Part shown: in pieces, positions 18,011-28,391 of the stretch | Layout of the letters: every line of letters begins with the position of its first letter | How positions within the stretch are numbered: the stretch's first letter is position 1 | Origin: Methanospirillum lacunae | Lineage (GTDB): Archaea; Halobacteriota; Methanomicrobia; Methanomicrobiales; Methanospirillaceae | DNA length: 64,000 bases | Direction: 5' to 3' | Assembly: GCF_003173355.1 (NCBI RefSeq) | Contig: NZ_QGMY01000008.1 | Location: 124,001 to 188,000, forward strand | Translations under genes and position numbers: made by a program | The notes under the pieces: model-generated | Databases searched by the model: none | Seen by the model: the letters and a program-made list of their open reading frames with translations, nothing else | Told to the model about the DNA's origin: nothing

Positions 18011-18868
18011 TCAAATATTTCCGCCCTGAAAACTGGTTTCATTTTTCTGTTTGAATGCATTTTCGATCAGATCTTTTGAGAAGACATCCGGGACTGTACC
18101 GTTTTTTGCATATAGGTAAAGGGCTGTATTATATATTCCCTGCATGGCGTTAACCATAACAAAGAGTACTATCAGGATAAGGAGGTATAAAGAGACTGCA
18201 GCAATAATGAGTTCCCCAACTCCTGTAAGCATCAAAAGAAACACAGGGATTAGAGCAATAAGCGCTATCAATACAAATATAAGGGCAATACCTCCCTGAC
18301 CAACAACGGTTTCTCCCCATGTTCGCTTAAAGAGTGATGCTGACTCTTTGATTGACTCAATGGCCCCCCGGTTTTCAATGATCATTATCGGAACCACAAA
18401 GAAGGTCAGAAGACTCCATGCGACTCCGATTAGAGATGAGATAATCTGGGCAACAAAATTATTATTATCTCTGATTATCTGAAGAACAAGCCCAATTGTT
18501 GCAGATATAAATGCCCATACAAAAATCTGTATGATGTTTTGTTTTGCGGCTGATATTCCGTCTGAAAACGTGGGGTCACCCCCTGTTAATCTGATATGTG
18601 CACAGGCTACAAGACCCGCGTTGAAGAAGATAACCACGAAATAAGTGATCAAGTAAAAGAGGAATATGCCAACGTACACCAGTGGGGAACTGTGATTCTT
18701 GGTATCAAGACCTACTCCCATGAGAACAGCAGGAATGAGAAACGATGCAGCAATTATGATGCAGACAATTCCAGACAGAACCGGGAATAACAGGAGTTCT
18801 TTATCCTTTTTGATTACTCCCCAACTCGCTTTTATCAGAGCGATACTTCTGCCAATCGATTCGAACAT
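18011..18868 (-). CDS. DUF6159-type multi-pass membrane protein
   Basis: The 285-residue protein has about six hydrophobic helices. Between the second and third there is a short polar stretch with GGDPTFSDG, and an SASLFKRTWGE motif lies near residue 185. This pattern matches the DUF6159 membrane protein family. The N-terminus SIALIKASWGVIKKDKELLLFP is a typical opening for the group. Function is unknown. The gene stands alone and converges on the methyltransferase at 17114. Confidence 0.65.
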   Translation of the reverse strand: MFESIGRSIALIKASWGVIKKDKELLLFPVLSGIVCIIIAASFLIPAVLMGVGLDTKNHSSPLVYVGIFLFYLITYFVVIFFNAGLVACAHIRLTGGDPTFSDGISAAKQNIIQIFVWAFISATIGLVLQIIRDNNNFVAQIISSLIGVAWSLLTFFVVPIMIIENRGAIESIKESASLFKRTWGETVVGQGGIALIFVLIALIALIPVFLLMLTGVGELIIAAVSLYLLILIVLFVMVNAMQGIYNTALYLYAKNGTVPDVFSKDLIENAFKQKNETSFQGGNI

Positions 18869-19066
18869 ACTATAGATTCACTAAAATTCTATATAATATG
18901 CTCCATCCCCAAAAAATTGGTATGAATATAATATCCATGATTCTGCAACAAAAAGCAATTAGAGATTTCAAAATCCGCTTATTTTTCTAATATTAATATT
19001 ATGTAATTAACGATTTCCTTTTATCTATATGAAATCCATAATTAACCTGTATTTCGGAGTGCTATT

Positions 19067-19873
19067 ATGAAGATGAATGTATCGTATCTTGCAGTCGGGC
19101 TCATGCTGCTTCTTCTTGCAGTTCAGATCGGCTGTGTTTCAGCTGCAGACACAAATCAGACTGGCCTGACAATCTTTGCAGCTGCATCCCTTACTGGTGT
19201 GGTTGGTGACCTCGATAAGACGTTTGAGGCTTCACACCCTGGGATTACTATCACACCCAACTTTGACAGTTCTGCAACACTTGAAACCCAGATTAAAGAG
19301 GGCGCTTCTGCTGACCTCTTCCTTCCTGCAAGTGACTCTAACATCAACAACCTGATCAAGGTCAACCTGATTAGCAAAGATGATGTCACACCCTACGCAA
19401 CCAACAAACTTGCACTTATTGTTCCAGCAGATAACCCCGCTGGTATCACCGGACTTGCTGACCTTGCAAAGCCAGGTGTAAAGATTGTAAGTGAGACTAA
19501 GGATGTTCCTGTCCGTAAGTACACCGAGCAGATGCTGAATAAGACCGTCAACGACACTGCCTATGGTCAGGCATTTGTTGATGCATTTAAGAAGAACGTC
19601 ATCTCTGAAGAGACCAACGTCGCTGGTGCAACCACCAAGGTTTCCCTCGGTGAAGCAGACGCAGGAATCACCTACTACTCAGATGTCTCAAAAGAACTTG
19701 CTGATAAGATAAAGATCATCGAGATTCCTGAAAACCTCAATGTAGTAGCAAAGTACAATGCAGGTATTCTCACAGAAGCAAAGCAAAAGGATCTTGCAAA
19801 AGATTACGTAAAACTGCTGACTTCTGATGAAGGAAAGACTGCACTGAAAGAGTACAAGTTCAGCCCGGTATAA
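19067..19873 (+). CDS. modA: Molybdate/tungstate ABC transporter substrate-binding protein
   Basis: The 268-residue protein has an N-terminal signal peptide (hydrophobic residues about 7-25, with a Cys at 23 near cleavage, possibly a lipobox-like site). The class II oxyanion-binding fold follows: LTIFAAASLTGVV at about 33-45, FDSSATLETQI, GASADLFLPAS, then GEADAGITYYSD near 200-212. These are hallmarks of ModA. The start is supported by GGAG upstream. A strong terminator follows, so it is monocistronic and would serve the permease ModBC encoded at 1494-3058. It may prefer tungstate; the sequence alone cannot decide. Confidence 0.88.
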   Translation: MKMNVSYLAVGLMLLLLAVQIGCVSAADTNQTGLTIFAAASLTGVVGDLDKTFEASHPGITITPNFDSSATLETQIKEGASADLFLPASDSNINNLIKVNLISKDDVTPYATNKLALIVPADNPAGITGLADLAKPGVKIVSETKDVPVRKYTEQMLNKTVNDTAYGQAFVDAFKKNVISEETNVAGATTKVSLGEADAGITYYSDVSKELADKIKIIEIPENLNVVAKYNAGILTEAKQKDLAKDYVKLLTSDEGKTALKEYKFSPV

Positions 19874-19897
19874 GATAACTCAAAAACCGGTTGAAAA

Positions 19898-19935
19898 GGC
19901 AGAAGATAGATAATCATCTGCCGACTTTTTCTTTT
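19898..19935 (+). terminator. Terminator hairpin after modA
   Basis: GGCAGA (19898-19903) pairs with TCTGCC (19917-19922), with a further short GAT/ATC pairing inside, followed by GACTTTTTCTTTTCTT. It lies 25 bases after the modA stop and between convergent modA and fdhD. Confidence 0.65.
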
Positions 19936-19970
19936 CTTGAAAAATTAATTATTGCACTTGAATGCTTTGA

Positions 19971-20753
19971 TTATTCAATAATGCTGCTCTTTGCACCGAT
20001 AATACGCTCTGGTGATGTATAGATATTCATTTTTCCACCTCTGATGAATCCGATGATGGTAAGCCCGGTTGCTTGTGCCATTTCTATCGCAAGTGAGGTT
20101 GTAGCTCCCCGGGATGCTATCATAGGAATACCTGCAAGTATACACTTTCGTGACATTTCTGAAGATATCCTGCCAGATATCAGGACACAGGTCCGGGTAA
20201 GGTCCCAATTAGTCCGGAGTGCATATCCGATTACCCGGTCGAGAGCGTTGTGTCGTCCGATATCTTCAGTCTTTGTTATCATCGTGTTACTGCTGACAAG
20301 ACCAACGACATGAATCCCTCCGGTTCTGATGTGAAGATCAGAGTCCAGAACCAACTTCAACGCCTGATGGATCCATACCGGATCCATTCGAACATCAGAT
20401 GTGATCAACGGTAGTTTGTTTATGTCAAGAAACGAAGAATCGCCTCCACAACCTGATAATATGGTCTTTTTGCCCTCCCTGATGGCAACTTTTCCAGTTG
20501 TAAGAACTCGAATCGTCTGTTTCTCTATCTGTAATGATTCGATGTCATCTACCTGTTTGATCATCCCTTCAGTGTAGAGGTATCCTACAACAAAGTCTTC
20601 AAGCCGGCTGGGGCTTGTCATGACATTGAGAATCTGCCTGCCATTGACCCACAGGGCATATGGGGCTTCAATAACGACTTCATGATTAGAAGTAGAAAAA
20701 GCGTGATCTATCTCTTTTATACAGGGAACGGTTATCGATAATTCTTCTGTCAT
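19971..20753 (-). CDS. fdhD: Formate dehydrogenase accessory sulfurtransferase FdhD
   Basis: The 260-residue protein matches FdhD, which carries sulfur from a cysteine desulfurase to the molybdenum/tungsten cofactor of formate dehydrogenase. Family features seen are PYALWVNG (31-38), VVGYLYTEG (55-63), the Cys loop SGCGGD (100-105), GGIHVVGL, TEDIGRHNALDRVIG and SGRISSEMSRK. In E. coli the loop holds two Cys in a CxxC arrangement; here only C102 remains and Asp occupies the second position. The presence of fdhD implies formate dehydrogenase elsewhere in the genome and fits formate-driven methanogenesis. A degenerate copy of its 5' end lies at about 24066-24260. Confidence 0.88.
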   Translation of the reverse strand: MTEELSITVPCIKEIDHAFSTSNHEVVIEAPYALWVNGRQILNVMTSPSRLEDFVVGYLYTEGMIKQVDDIESLQIEKQTIRVLTTGKVAIREGKKTILSGCGGDSSFLDINKLPLITSDVRMDPVWIHQALKLVLDSDLHIRTGGIHVVGLVSSNTMITKTEDIGRHNALDRVIGYALRTNWDLTRTCVLISGRISSEMSRKCILAGIPMIASRGATTSLAIEMAQATGLTIIGFIRGGKMNIYTSPERIIGAKSSIIE

Positions 20754-21250
20754 TACAACTCCAAGTATTGATGATTAGCGATATACCAGTATTGTATGGA
20801 TTATATATTTTACTTCAGAATGCGGTAAAAAGTTACAATAACTATGATTAAATGTGGCAAATTTATATACATCAGCGAAAATTTGGAATTATTATATGAC
20901 AGGGGGTATAATTTCCTTTCACTTCATCATCAGTATAAAAAACACGAGGATTCTCCTGTAATTTTTCTCTTTACCTGATTGTAACAAACGCATAACAAGA
21001 AAGTGTGCTTTCAATCCTTGTTTTGCGAAATTAATACTGATTATTTGGAATCATTTTGAGGATATATCCATATATTCCGCTTAAAATTATAGGTATCCCA
21101 TAATCCATTCATGATTATTACAGATTGCGGCATTAATCGGATGGTAAAAGGTCATTCATGTCAATTGTGAAACCGAATCAGAATTATATATTTTGAATTC
21201 GCAGATAACCATGTTCCTCGGTTCGTATCATTTATCCCATGGTGTTTGTT
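20754..21250. promoter_or_regulatory. Intergenic region upstream of fdhD and of a small gene
   Basis: No gene is seen in about 500 bases. The part next to fdhD (to about 20836) is duplicated, with divergence, at 24190-24260, so the duplication included the fdhD promoter area. On the plus strand AAATTTATATAC near 20868 is a good TATA candidate, but no frame follows it at a suitable distance; an RNA or an unannotated short transcript is possible. Confidence 0.35.
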
Positions 21251-21478
21251 ATGAAAGAAGTACTGAATTTTCATAATGTAGAAGTTCATCACGTAAAAGA
21301 GACACGTCAAAAACCATCCGATGATATCCAATTATCTCAATGGACAAACTTTTCTATTCCACGTAACTTAATAGACACATCTCCGTTTTTTATTTTTGCT
21401 AACGGCGAGTTGATAAAGAAAAATTGCAAACCACCTCCAGATGCTGATCTTACCCTGCCACATACTAATTCTGAATAA
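21251..21478 (+). CDS. Small protein of unknown function
   Basis: The product is 75 residues from the ATG at 21251, which has GGTG about 6 bases before it. An in-frame start at 21239 gives 79 residues. The N-terminal third is His/Val-rich, the middle is aromatic, and the C-terminus is Pro-rich. There is no signal peptide, membrane segment or recognised motif. It precedes a chemoreceptor gene by 116 bases on the same strand; co-transcription is possible. Confidence 0.4.
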   Translation: MKEVLNFHNVEVHHVKETRQKPSDDIQLSQWTNFSIPRNLIDTSPFFIFANGELIKKNCKPPPDADLTLPHTNSE

Positions 21479-21594
21479 TACTGTCACACACGTGGGGATA
21501 TCATGCAATTAAAGAAAATATAAAGAAATTGGTGAATGACAAGATTTGGATTGATTGATGAAAGTATGGCACTTATTGTGGAGTTGAAATCATT

Positions 21595-23712
21595 ATGTTT
21601 CTTGATAATATCAGAATCAGCAATAAACTGATTGGTAGTTTTTTACTAATCGCTGTAATTGTGGGTATAGTTGCAGTGCTTGGTTATACAAACATGGAAA
21701 CGATCAATAAAGGATCGACAGCCATGTATTCAGACCACCTTATCCCAATTCAGGATTTGGGCCTGGTGTCATCTACGATATATCAAATAAGGGGAGATTT
21801 TTACAAATATGTTCTCATTCCACAGGAACAGGCAAACACTCAAAAAATACTAGAGAAAAATGTTGCCACTGTTAATTCCATAATCGGTTCATATCGGAAT
21901 CTACACATCAGCAATGCGCAGAATGTAGAACTTCAGAAGTTTGATTCATTATGGGCCCGGTATCAACAATTATTAAAAGATAACAAGGCACTCTGGGATT
22001 CAGGGCAAAAAGACGCGGTACTTGAATCATTAACAACCGGTGAATTACAGAGAGTCAGGAAAGATATGGGTGCCTCAATCGATAACCTCACTCAGATAAG
22101 TAAGGATGAAGCAGAAACGATTAAATCAGAATCTGATGCGACATTTGTTCAGTCCTCATTCCTTATCACAGTAGCCGGAATCATTGGGGTGCTTGCAGCC
22201 CTTATTTTAGGAATAGTCATTAGTAAAGGAATTGTCGGACCTCTTAACCGAACTGTAGAAATGATTCTGGAAATGGGGAAAGGACATCTAGGCATGAGAT
22301 TGTCAATGAACCGGAAAGACGAAATAGGAATAATGGCGGATGCTATGGATACCTTTGCCACTGATCTTCAGACACGTGTTATTCACCGTATGCAATTGAT
22401 AGCAGTAGGAGAAAAAGTCCAGGATATTCCTCCATATGATGAAAAGGATGAGATTTCCCCTGCTCTCAATCAGATGATCAGTACACTCAATGCATTGCTT
22501 GATCAGATGGGTATCCTGATTGGAAATGCAAAAGAAGGGAAACTTCAGACAAGGGGAGATCCAGATCACTTCATCGGAATATATCGGGAACTCGTTAATG
22601 GTATTAATCAGATGCTTGATGCTATTACCATTCCACTGAATGAAACGCTTCATGTTGCTGAAGAATATGCAAATGTAAACTTCAACGCCCGATTCAATGA
22701 CACCTATGAGGTGAATGGGGATCTTCTTGAACTCAAACTCAAATTGAATAAAATCGGGGAACATGTAGGTAAGGAATTAAAAGCACTCATCCTTGAGATC
22801 ACAGATCAGGTTGAGAACCTTACCAAATCAGCAGAATCATCTGCTGCAACAGTTGAACAGCTTGCAGCCGGTGCAGATACAATCGCTCAGAATGTTGAAA
22901 ATGTTCAGTTAAATGCTGATCTAACTAATAAATCAGTTCAACAGGTCCTCACAGCAATGGAAGAGTTATCTACATCTGTCTCCACCGTGGCGGTAAAAGT
23001 GGATTCCGTTTCCAAGCTCAGTCAGGATGCAGATAGAACATCGACACAGGGAGTAGAAAAAGCAGCGATTGCAGAGGATGGTATTCATTCAATAACCGGA
23101 TCCGTAAATGATGTTGGACATATTATATCAGAAATTAAGGGGCAAATGATTGAGATCGGTAAAATCGTTGAGATCATTAGTGGTATTGCAGACCAGACAA
23201 ACTTGCTTGCGTTAAATGCAGCCATTGAAGCTGCCAGGGCGGGAGATGCTGGTATGGGTTTTGCAGTGGTAGCAAATGAGGTCAAAACATTGGCACAAGA
23301 TTCTCAGAAATCAGCAGAAAATATCGCCAATATTATATCCCTGCTTCAATCACAATCAGAAAAAGCAGCAACAGCAATGAACCTCGCTGAGCAAGAAGTG
23401 AAGAAAGGTTCTGCTGCAATAACCGACACTATTACATTCTTTAGATCTATCGCAAATCAAACACAACAGATATCGATGTATATAACCGAAGTAGCTGGCT
23501 TGTCTGAAGAGGAAGCAGCGGCTGTTCAACAGATCACAGCCAGTGTTTCTGAGGTTAATAAACTATCAATGGCTACAGCAGAGGAAGCAGTGGGAGCTTC
23601 AGCAGCATCAGAAGAAGCAGCAGCCGCATTGAAGCAGTTGTCTGATATGCAGGAAATATTGGCAGACGCTTCACAAAAGATTGGTTCATCAATGGTGAGA
23701 CTCACGGGATAA
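21595..23712 (+). CDS. Methyl-accepting chemotaxis receptor
   Basis: The 705-residue membrane receptor has a first transmembrane helix at about 12-31, an extracellular four-helix-bundle-type sensor to about 185, and a second helix at about 187-209. A HAMP domain follows, then further HAMP-like repeats (for example around EGKLQTRGD and [10 protein letters not shown]) and a long cytoplasmic signalling hairpin. The hairpin tip is [19 protein letters not shown], the CheA/CheW contact and most conserved part of the family. The C-terminus is Ala/Glu-rich and offers methylation sites. It is a stand-alone gene with no che genes nearby. The domain order matches the two receptors at 48622 and 50860. 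Ligand unknown. Confidence 0.9.
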   Translation: MFLDNIRISNKLIGSFLLIAVIVGIVAVLGYTNMETINKGSTAMYSDHLIPIQDLGLVSSTIYQIRGDFYKYVLIPQEQANTQKILEKNVATVNSIIGSYRNLHISNAQNVELQKFDSLWARYQQLLKDNKALWDSGQKDAVLESLTTGELQRVRKDMGASIDNLTQISKDEAETIKSESDATFVQSSFLITVAGIIGVLAALILGIVISKGIVGPLNRTVEMILEMGKGHLGMRLSMNRKDEIGIMADAMDTFATDLQTRVIHRMQLIAVGEKVQDIPPYDEKDEISPALNQMISTLNALLDQMGILIGNAKEGKLQTRGDPDHFIGIYRELVNGINQMLDAITIPLNETLHVAEEYANVNFNARFNDTYEVNGDLLELKLKLNKIGEHVGKELKALILEITDQVENLTKSAESSAATVEQLAAGADTIAQNVENVQLNADLTNKSVQQVLTAMEELSTSVSTVAVKVDSVSKLSQDADRTSTQGVEKAAIAEDGIHSITGSVNDVGHIISEIKGQMIEIGKIVEIISGIADQTNLLALNAAIEAARAGDAGMGFAVVANEVKTLAQDSQKSAENIANIISLLQSQSEKAATAMNLAEQEVKKGSAAITDTITFFRSIANQTQQISMYITEVAGLSEEEAAAVQQITASVSEVNKLSMATAEEAVGASAASEEAAAALKQLSDMQEILADASQKIGSSMVRLTG

Positions 23713-23809
23713 CGACATGTTTATTTAAAAAACAGAAGATGTCGAAATCTAAAAGAATATCATTTTATAAACGATGATAAAAAGGAAAAAACTGGCGGAT
23801 TATCCACCT

Positions 23810-24180
23810 CCAAGCAATTCTAAAGTTACTTCATAGGGATTCTAAGGACTTCTCCCATTTTTTGTTTGAAAAGAAAGTATCTGGATGAATCTGTCAGAGT
23901 TGATCAAGAGATAGTCTGTCTATAATATCAGGTGCAATTTTTTCTGCCCCTTCTTCTTTCCAGGGTTTTTCATCAGATATCCCATCCGTACATGCATACG
24001 CATCGCTTTTTAGATCTTCTTCTGATAACTGGTTAAATGAAGCGGAGACGAACCGATCAGAACTGATGTCATTGACCCACAGGGCATATGAGGCCTCAAT
24101 GACAACCTCATGATTAGAAGAAGAAAAAGCGTGATCTATCTCTTTTATGTAAAGATGATTATCGATAATTCTTCTGCCAT
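23810..24180 (-). pseudogene. Chimeric pseudogene: fdhD 5' end joined to a copy of the small gene at 26912
   Basis: The right part (about 24066-24180, with similarity continuing to about 24260) matches the start and upstream region of fdhD. A small deletion shifts the frame within the first dozen codons. The left part (about 23810-24060) matches the 92-residue protein gene at 26912-27190. That part has an indel in DLKK, later frame restoration, an AGA to TGA nonsense change just after SLDQL, and a further frameshift near the end. A 103-codon frame crosses the junction but joins two unrelated proteins out of register. It is a decayed rearrangement product with no expected function. Confidence 0.75.
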
Positions 24181-24442
24181 TACAACTCCAGGGATTGGTG
24201 AACAACGATATATCAGTATTGTATGCAACCCATATTTAACTGAGAATGCGGGAAAGGTTCGATATAGAAAGCAAAGAAAAAAGAATTAAATTTTTTAATA
24301 ATATTACTCATAACATTTGCAATAGTTGGGGAAAAGATCATACTGGTACTCTCTTTTTAAATAATCTGGAAAAAATTTCGTTGCAGGGAAAAGAGAGATT
24401 TGTGGATTAATGGGTTTCATATTAAAGATAAAAGATGCTTTT

Positions 24443-26501
24443 TTACTTGACTGTGATATATCCTATTTTCTCAATACTTGCTGACGTTAAACTATTCTGC
24501 ACCGAGAGCCTGACAGAGTATGTTCCAGGTACCTGGTAGATGTGGGTCAGATTCTGGGATACAGATACATTCCCATCTCCGAGGTCCCATAACCAGGAAG
24601 TTGGGTTCCCGGTAGAGAGATCAATGTAAGAAATCTGAACCGGAGCAGAACCGACAGTCCGATCAGCCTCAAAGGACGCTGTGATTTCTCCTGGAACAGG
24701 TGTAGGGGTTGGGGATGGGATCTCCCCCGATGTCACTGTTATGGCTTTGTTGAGAGTTGCCATTCCACCGGTCTGATCATTCATTGCTTTCAGTGTCACA
24801 GAATAGATACCAGGGGTAGTATAGGTATGGATCGGGTCTCTGTCTGTTGAAGTTCTTCCATCACCAAAGTTCCAGAAAAACGAGGACGGGTTACCCAGCG
24901 ACTGGTTCGTAAATTCCACCGTCAAGGGAACTGCTCCCCATGTCGTGTTCAGTGTGAAGAAGGCATGAACCTGACCAGGTGTTGGACGACCTGAAGAGGA
25001 GATTGTATGGTTTGCGATGATGTTTGAAAAAGTCCAGGAATTCACCGGTCCGACAAGAGTACCGTTTACCGAGACGTTCATAAGGTCAGCCCCCGGTTTT
25101 GCCTGGGCAATGTAGGTTGCTATTTGAATACCGGGGATATGATTGATTCCCGTTTGGATGTAGAATCGTCCAGTCATCATGCGATGCATTAATGATCTGG
25201 GCTACCCTGACTAGAGGTGCTGTGTCCCAACTGCCTGATCCATCTACTACCTCATAGGGAACTAGAGAGTATCCGGTTTCTTTGGGATCCTGTAGATCTG
25301 ACCAACCAGATCCCTCTGGGTTGCTCCAATAGTTACCAGCGAGGTATGGTCCTCCTATCACATTGATTCCCGAAACCGGGCCTGTTGGATGATTCCAGGT
25401 GAAACATCTCGTACTATCATTCATGAAGATATTCTGATTATTTGCGAGAATATTGTTATAGATGGTGAAATTGCCCGGTTTTGTGTAGGTACCATCAACC
25501 AGAATGCCGGCTTTTACACTCTCCCGAATGATGTTGCCGGTCATCGTGACATTATACTGGTTACTGTACGTAGTTCGAATCCCAATGGTATTATTCGTGA
25601 GCAGGTTGTCACTTACCGAATTGTTTAGACGTGATCTGATCATTATTCCGGCTTGATAGTTGTCATATATCGTATTTCCAATGACCCGTGCGCTGGGTTC
25701 ACAAGAATATATGCCATACATACCATTCTCATAAGCAACATTTCCGGAGATATTAGAATAATATCCATACCCACAATCTCTAGGATCTATTCCACCGCAA
25801 TCACCTCCTCCTGCCATGATACCATATACATTGTTCCGAAATGCACGGTTTCCATACACGAGTGAGCTGTCTCCTCCGGTATATATCCCCATACGTTTGT
25901 TCAGGAAAGCTGTATTGTTCATTATTACGCAATTCCTGCCGTAATGCGGTGTAGAATAAATTCCATTACTGTTCAGGTATGCTGTATTGTTCACGATCGT
26001 TCCATATGCTCCTCCAACATATATCCCCGTATAGCCATTATCAGAGACGGTATTACCATTGACCAGTGAATTGTTTCCATCAAGCCTCATACCGTAATAA
26101 AAATCGGATATTTTGCTAAAGTTGATGATTGTTGTGTGATGTGAACCCTCCTTTCCCATTATACCGATTTCAGATGATCCGGTCAGGTTTTTTCCGTTAC
26201 CATCAAGTGTTATGCCTGTTCCCTGGATCAGAATACCATACTCATATGGTGATGAGTTGAGATCATCGGTGAGATAATACGAACCTGATTCATTAATGAT
26301 CACTTCACCGCTGGAATATGATCCAAGAAATGTATAATTCGTCCCGTTATACCCAGGCACAAGAGCCGTATGGTTTGATAATCCATCTGCTGATACTATT
26401 GCCACTCCACTGGAGAGCAGGAAAGAACCTAAAACAAGGACAAATATGAACCCCCCGCAATACCCGGTTTTATCATCGGTTTGAACATAATCTTTCATCA
26501 T
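24443..26501 (-). pseudogene. Frameshifted surface protein: beta-helix plus two PKD domains
   Basis: The gene encodes a signal peptide/membrane segment (about the first 35 residues from the start near 26501), then a right-handed parallel beta-helix of NosD/PbH1 type with many N-N-T/G-I-Y repeats. The reading frame then breaks: after SYP the frame runs into a stop at 25086. One base over, the frame continues with AQAKPGADL and two PKD domains (FFWNFGDGRTS and WLWDLGDGNVS). The slip lies in GGGG at 25133-25136; three instead of four would restore one protein of about 685 residues. Such proteins are exported adhesin- or sheath-like surface proteins. The break may be a real mutation, phase variation or a sequencing error. 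Confidence 0.75.
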
Positions 26502-26911
26502 ACCTACACCAATCCCCCACATTGTGGTAACAATGGATAGGTTATTAAACACCTTTATTGTTTTGTTATTATTTCTGTAAAAAAATGAAATGAAGTTTTA
26601 TAAATCATCAAAAAAATATCTGGCTCTCTCTATAGTTGGTGATAAAAGGCAATTCTGTTTTGAGAACCAGTCAGAGTGTATATCTAGGTTGTATACGCAG
26701 TAAGCCGCCAAATTTCTGTTTAACTCTTCATTTACATCATACAAGAAGAATACAACTACCCAGAAAGCAAAAATGATCAGGAATAATTTCGGTATGAATG
26801 ATTATTGGGACTCTGAATTTTCTACTTCAAAGATAAAGAGTTCAGAACCCTTAAAAAACTCCGTATCAATAAAAATAGATTAAAAACCTGTTAAGATACC
26901 GGACTGCTGAA
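26502..26911. other. Intergenic region without recognisable genes
   Basis: About 410 bases with AT-rich stretches. No credible frame, hairpin terminator or repeat was found. It separates the surface protein gene from the methyltransferase/small protein pair, all on the minus strand, and must hold the surface protein promoter. Confidence 0.4.
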
Positions 26912-27190
26912 TCATCCCTCTCCAAGCAATTCTAAAGCTACTTCATAGGGATTCTTAGGAAGTTCTCCCATTTTTTTGTTTGAAAAGAACGTATCCGGAT
27001 GAATCTGTCTGAGTTGATCAAGAGATAGTCTATCAATAATATCCTGTGCAATCTTTTCTGCCTCTTTACTCTTTCCAGGGTTTTTCATCAGATATCCCAT
27101 CCGCACATGCATGAGCATCGCTTTTTTTAGATCATCTTCTGATAACTGGTCAAATGAAGCGGAGATGAAACGTTCAGGTGCTTCTGCCAT
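26912..27190 (-). CDS. Small helical protein coupled to a methyltransferase
   Basis: The 92-residue protein is predicted to be largely helical and charged, with a His/Met-rich helix (L-M-H-V-R-M-G-Y) near residues 26-33 and a C-terminal NPYEVALELLGEG. There is no Cys or membrane segment. Its ATG overlaps the stop of the methyltransferase by one base (TAATG), so the two are translationally coupled and probably act together. A degenerate copy lies at 23810-24060. Family not recognised. Confidence 0.65.
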   Translation of the reverse strand: MAEAPERFISASFDQLSEDDLKKAMLMHVRMGYLMKNPGKSKEAEKIAQDIIDRLSLDQLRQIHPDTFFSNKKMGELPKNPYEVALELLGEG

Positions 27191-28221
27191 TATGCTCCAC
27201 TCCCGGTCTTTGTCCCCATGTGAATAGTTGATTCTCCATATGCACTCCGTAGTACACCGGTCTGGAAGATTACAAGGCCGTTTTCATTACAATTCTTTTC
27301 GTATCCTTCCCGGTCCTTGATAGCATGATATTTATTGTGTATACCGAGTTCGAGTTCATAGAGGCCCTGCATTCCGGTTCCTTCAGATTCCCTGATAAAC
27401 CAGTTGTTTGAGATGAAAAGACCACCTTCATTAAGGTGGGCACTGATATCCTTCAGTATAGCATCTAGGCGGTTCTGGTCTGCATAAAGGACATGAGAAA
27501 CCAGGATGATATCATACTTACCCTCGGGAAGAGATCCCAACTTTCCTTTGATCGGTGTGATCCGATCCTTCATCTCATACCTGGTAATATTCTGTTGAAG
27601 GAGCTCGGAACTTGCAGGTTGTTCAAGAACCGATGCTTTTAGATCTGGATGGATCTGGCAGGTAGCCATGGTATACAGACCATGACCACTGCTAATCTCA
27701 AGAAAGGATTTTGCATCTTTAAATCCAGCCCACCGGCTGATAACTGTCGTAATGTTCTTGAGCATCCCCCTGATCTCCTGCTCTGCATGGGATGCACCCA
27801 TCAGTGGGGTCTCCTGGTCAAACGTTGTTTTTGTTTCACCACTTGTCAGGTATGTTTTCAGATCATTCCAAGGGGACTCAGGCTCTGCAAGTGCCATAAT
27901 GATATCTCCCTGGTAATACCTGCTGTTTGTTACAAAATGTAGGTTGGCTGACGGTGAGACCAGATATTTCTCTCCAGAACGCCTAACGATATCCAGGTAA
28001 AAGAGCATCCCAATCAGGGGTGCCATATATTCTATGGGGATTTTAGTCCCTTTACTAATATCTTCAATTGTGGCAGATCCATTTTCAGCCATCCAGTCAA
28101 ATACTTTAAGTTGCAGGGCTGCCCGGATAACCATAAACTCCTTGTATACCTGGATGAGATCATCAACTACCTCAATGACCGGAAGTTCTGGCAATTTAAT
28201 TAAATCAATCTCTTCTGTCAT
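27190..28221 (-). CDS. O-methyltransferase-type SAM methyltransferase with winged-helix N-terminus
   Basis: The 343-residue protein has an N-terminal dimerisation/winged-helix part (ALQLKVFDWM, then PIEYMAPLIGMLFYLDIV) and a C-terminal class I methyltransferase. Motif I is FLEISSGHGLYT and further hallmarks are IILVSHVLY and GGLFISNNW. It is related to the enzyme at 7852. It forms a two-gene operon with the 92-residue protein and lies upstream of no other gene. It ends the accessory region just before fwdC. The substrate is unknown; bacteriochlorophyll, quinone or natural-product methyltransferases share the fold. Confidence 0.75.
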   Translation of the reverse strand: MTEEIDLIKLPELPVIEVVDDLIQVYKEFMVIRAALQLKVFDWMAENGSATIEDISKGTKIPIEYMAPLIGMLFYLDIVRRSGEKYLVSPSANLHFVTNSRYYQGDIIMALAEPESPWNDLKTYLTSGETKTTFDQETPLMGASHAEQEIRGMLKNITTVISRWAGFKDAKSFLEISSGHGLYTMATCQIHPDLKASVLEQPASSELLQQNITRYEMKDRITPIKGKLGSLPEGKYDIILVSHVLYADQNRLDAILKDISAHLNEGGLFISNNWFIRESEGTGMQGLYELELGIHNKYHAIKDREGYEKNCNENGLVIFQTGVLRSAYGESTIHMGTKTGSGA

Positions 28222-28391
28222 AATTCCTCGATAATTCGGTTATTCCCTTTCCGTTTCTCACTGGTTTTCAGCCATTGTTTTCAGGTGCGTATCTGAATAT
28301 CTGGGGTCAGTGTTTCGGTAACTCCGGTATGAAAATACGGGGCAAGACCGGATTGTATCTGGTAATTCACGAGGCGGAAATAAAAAAAAGG

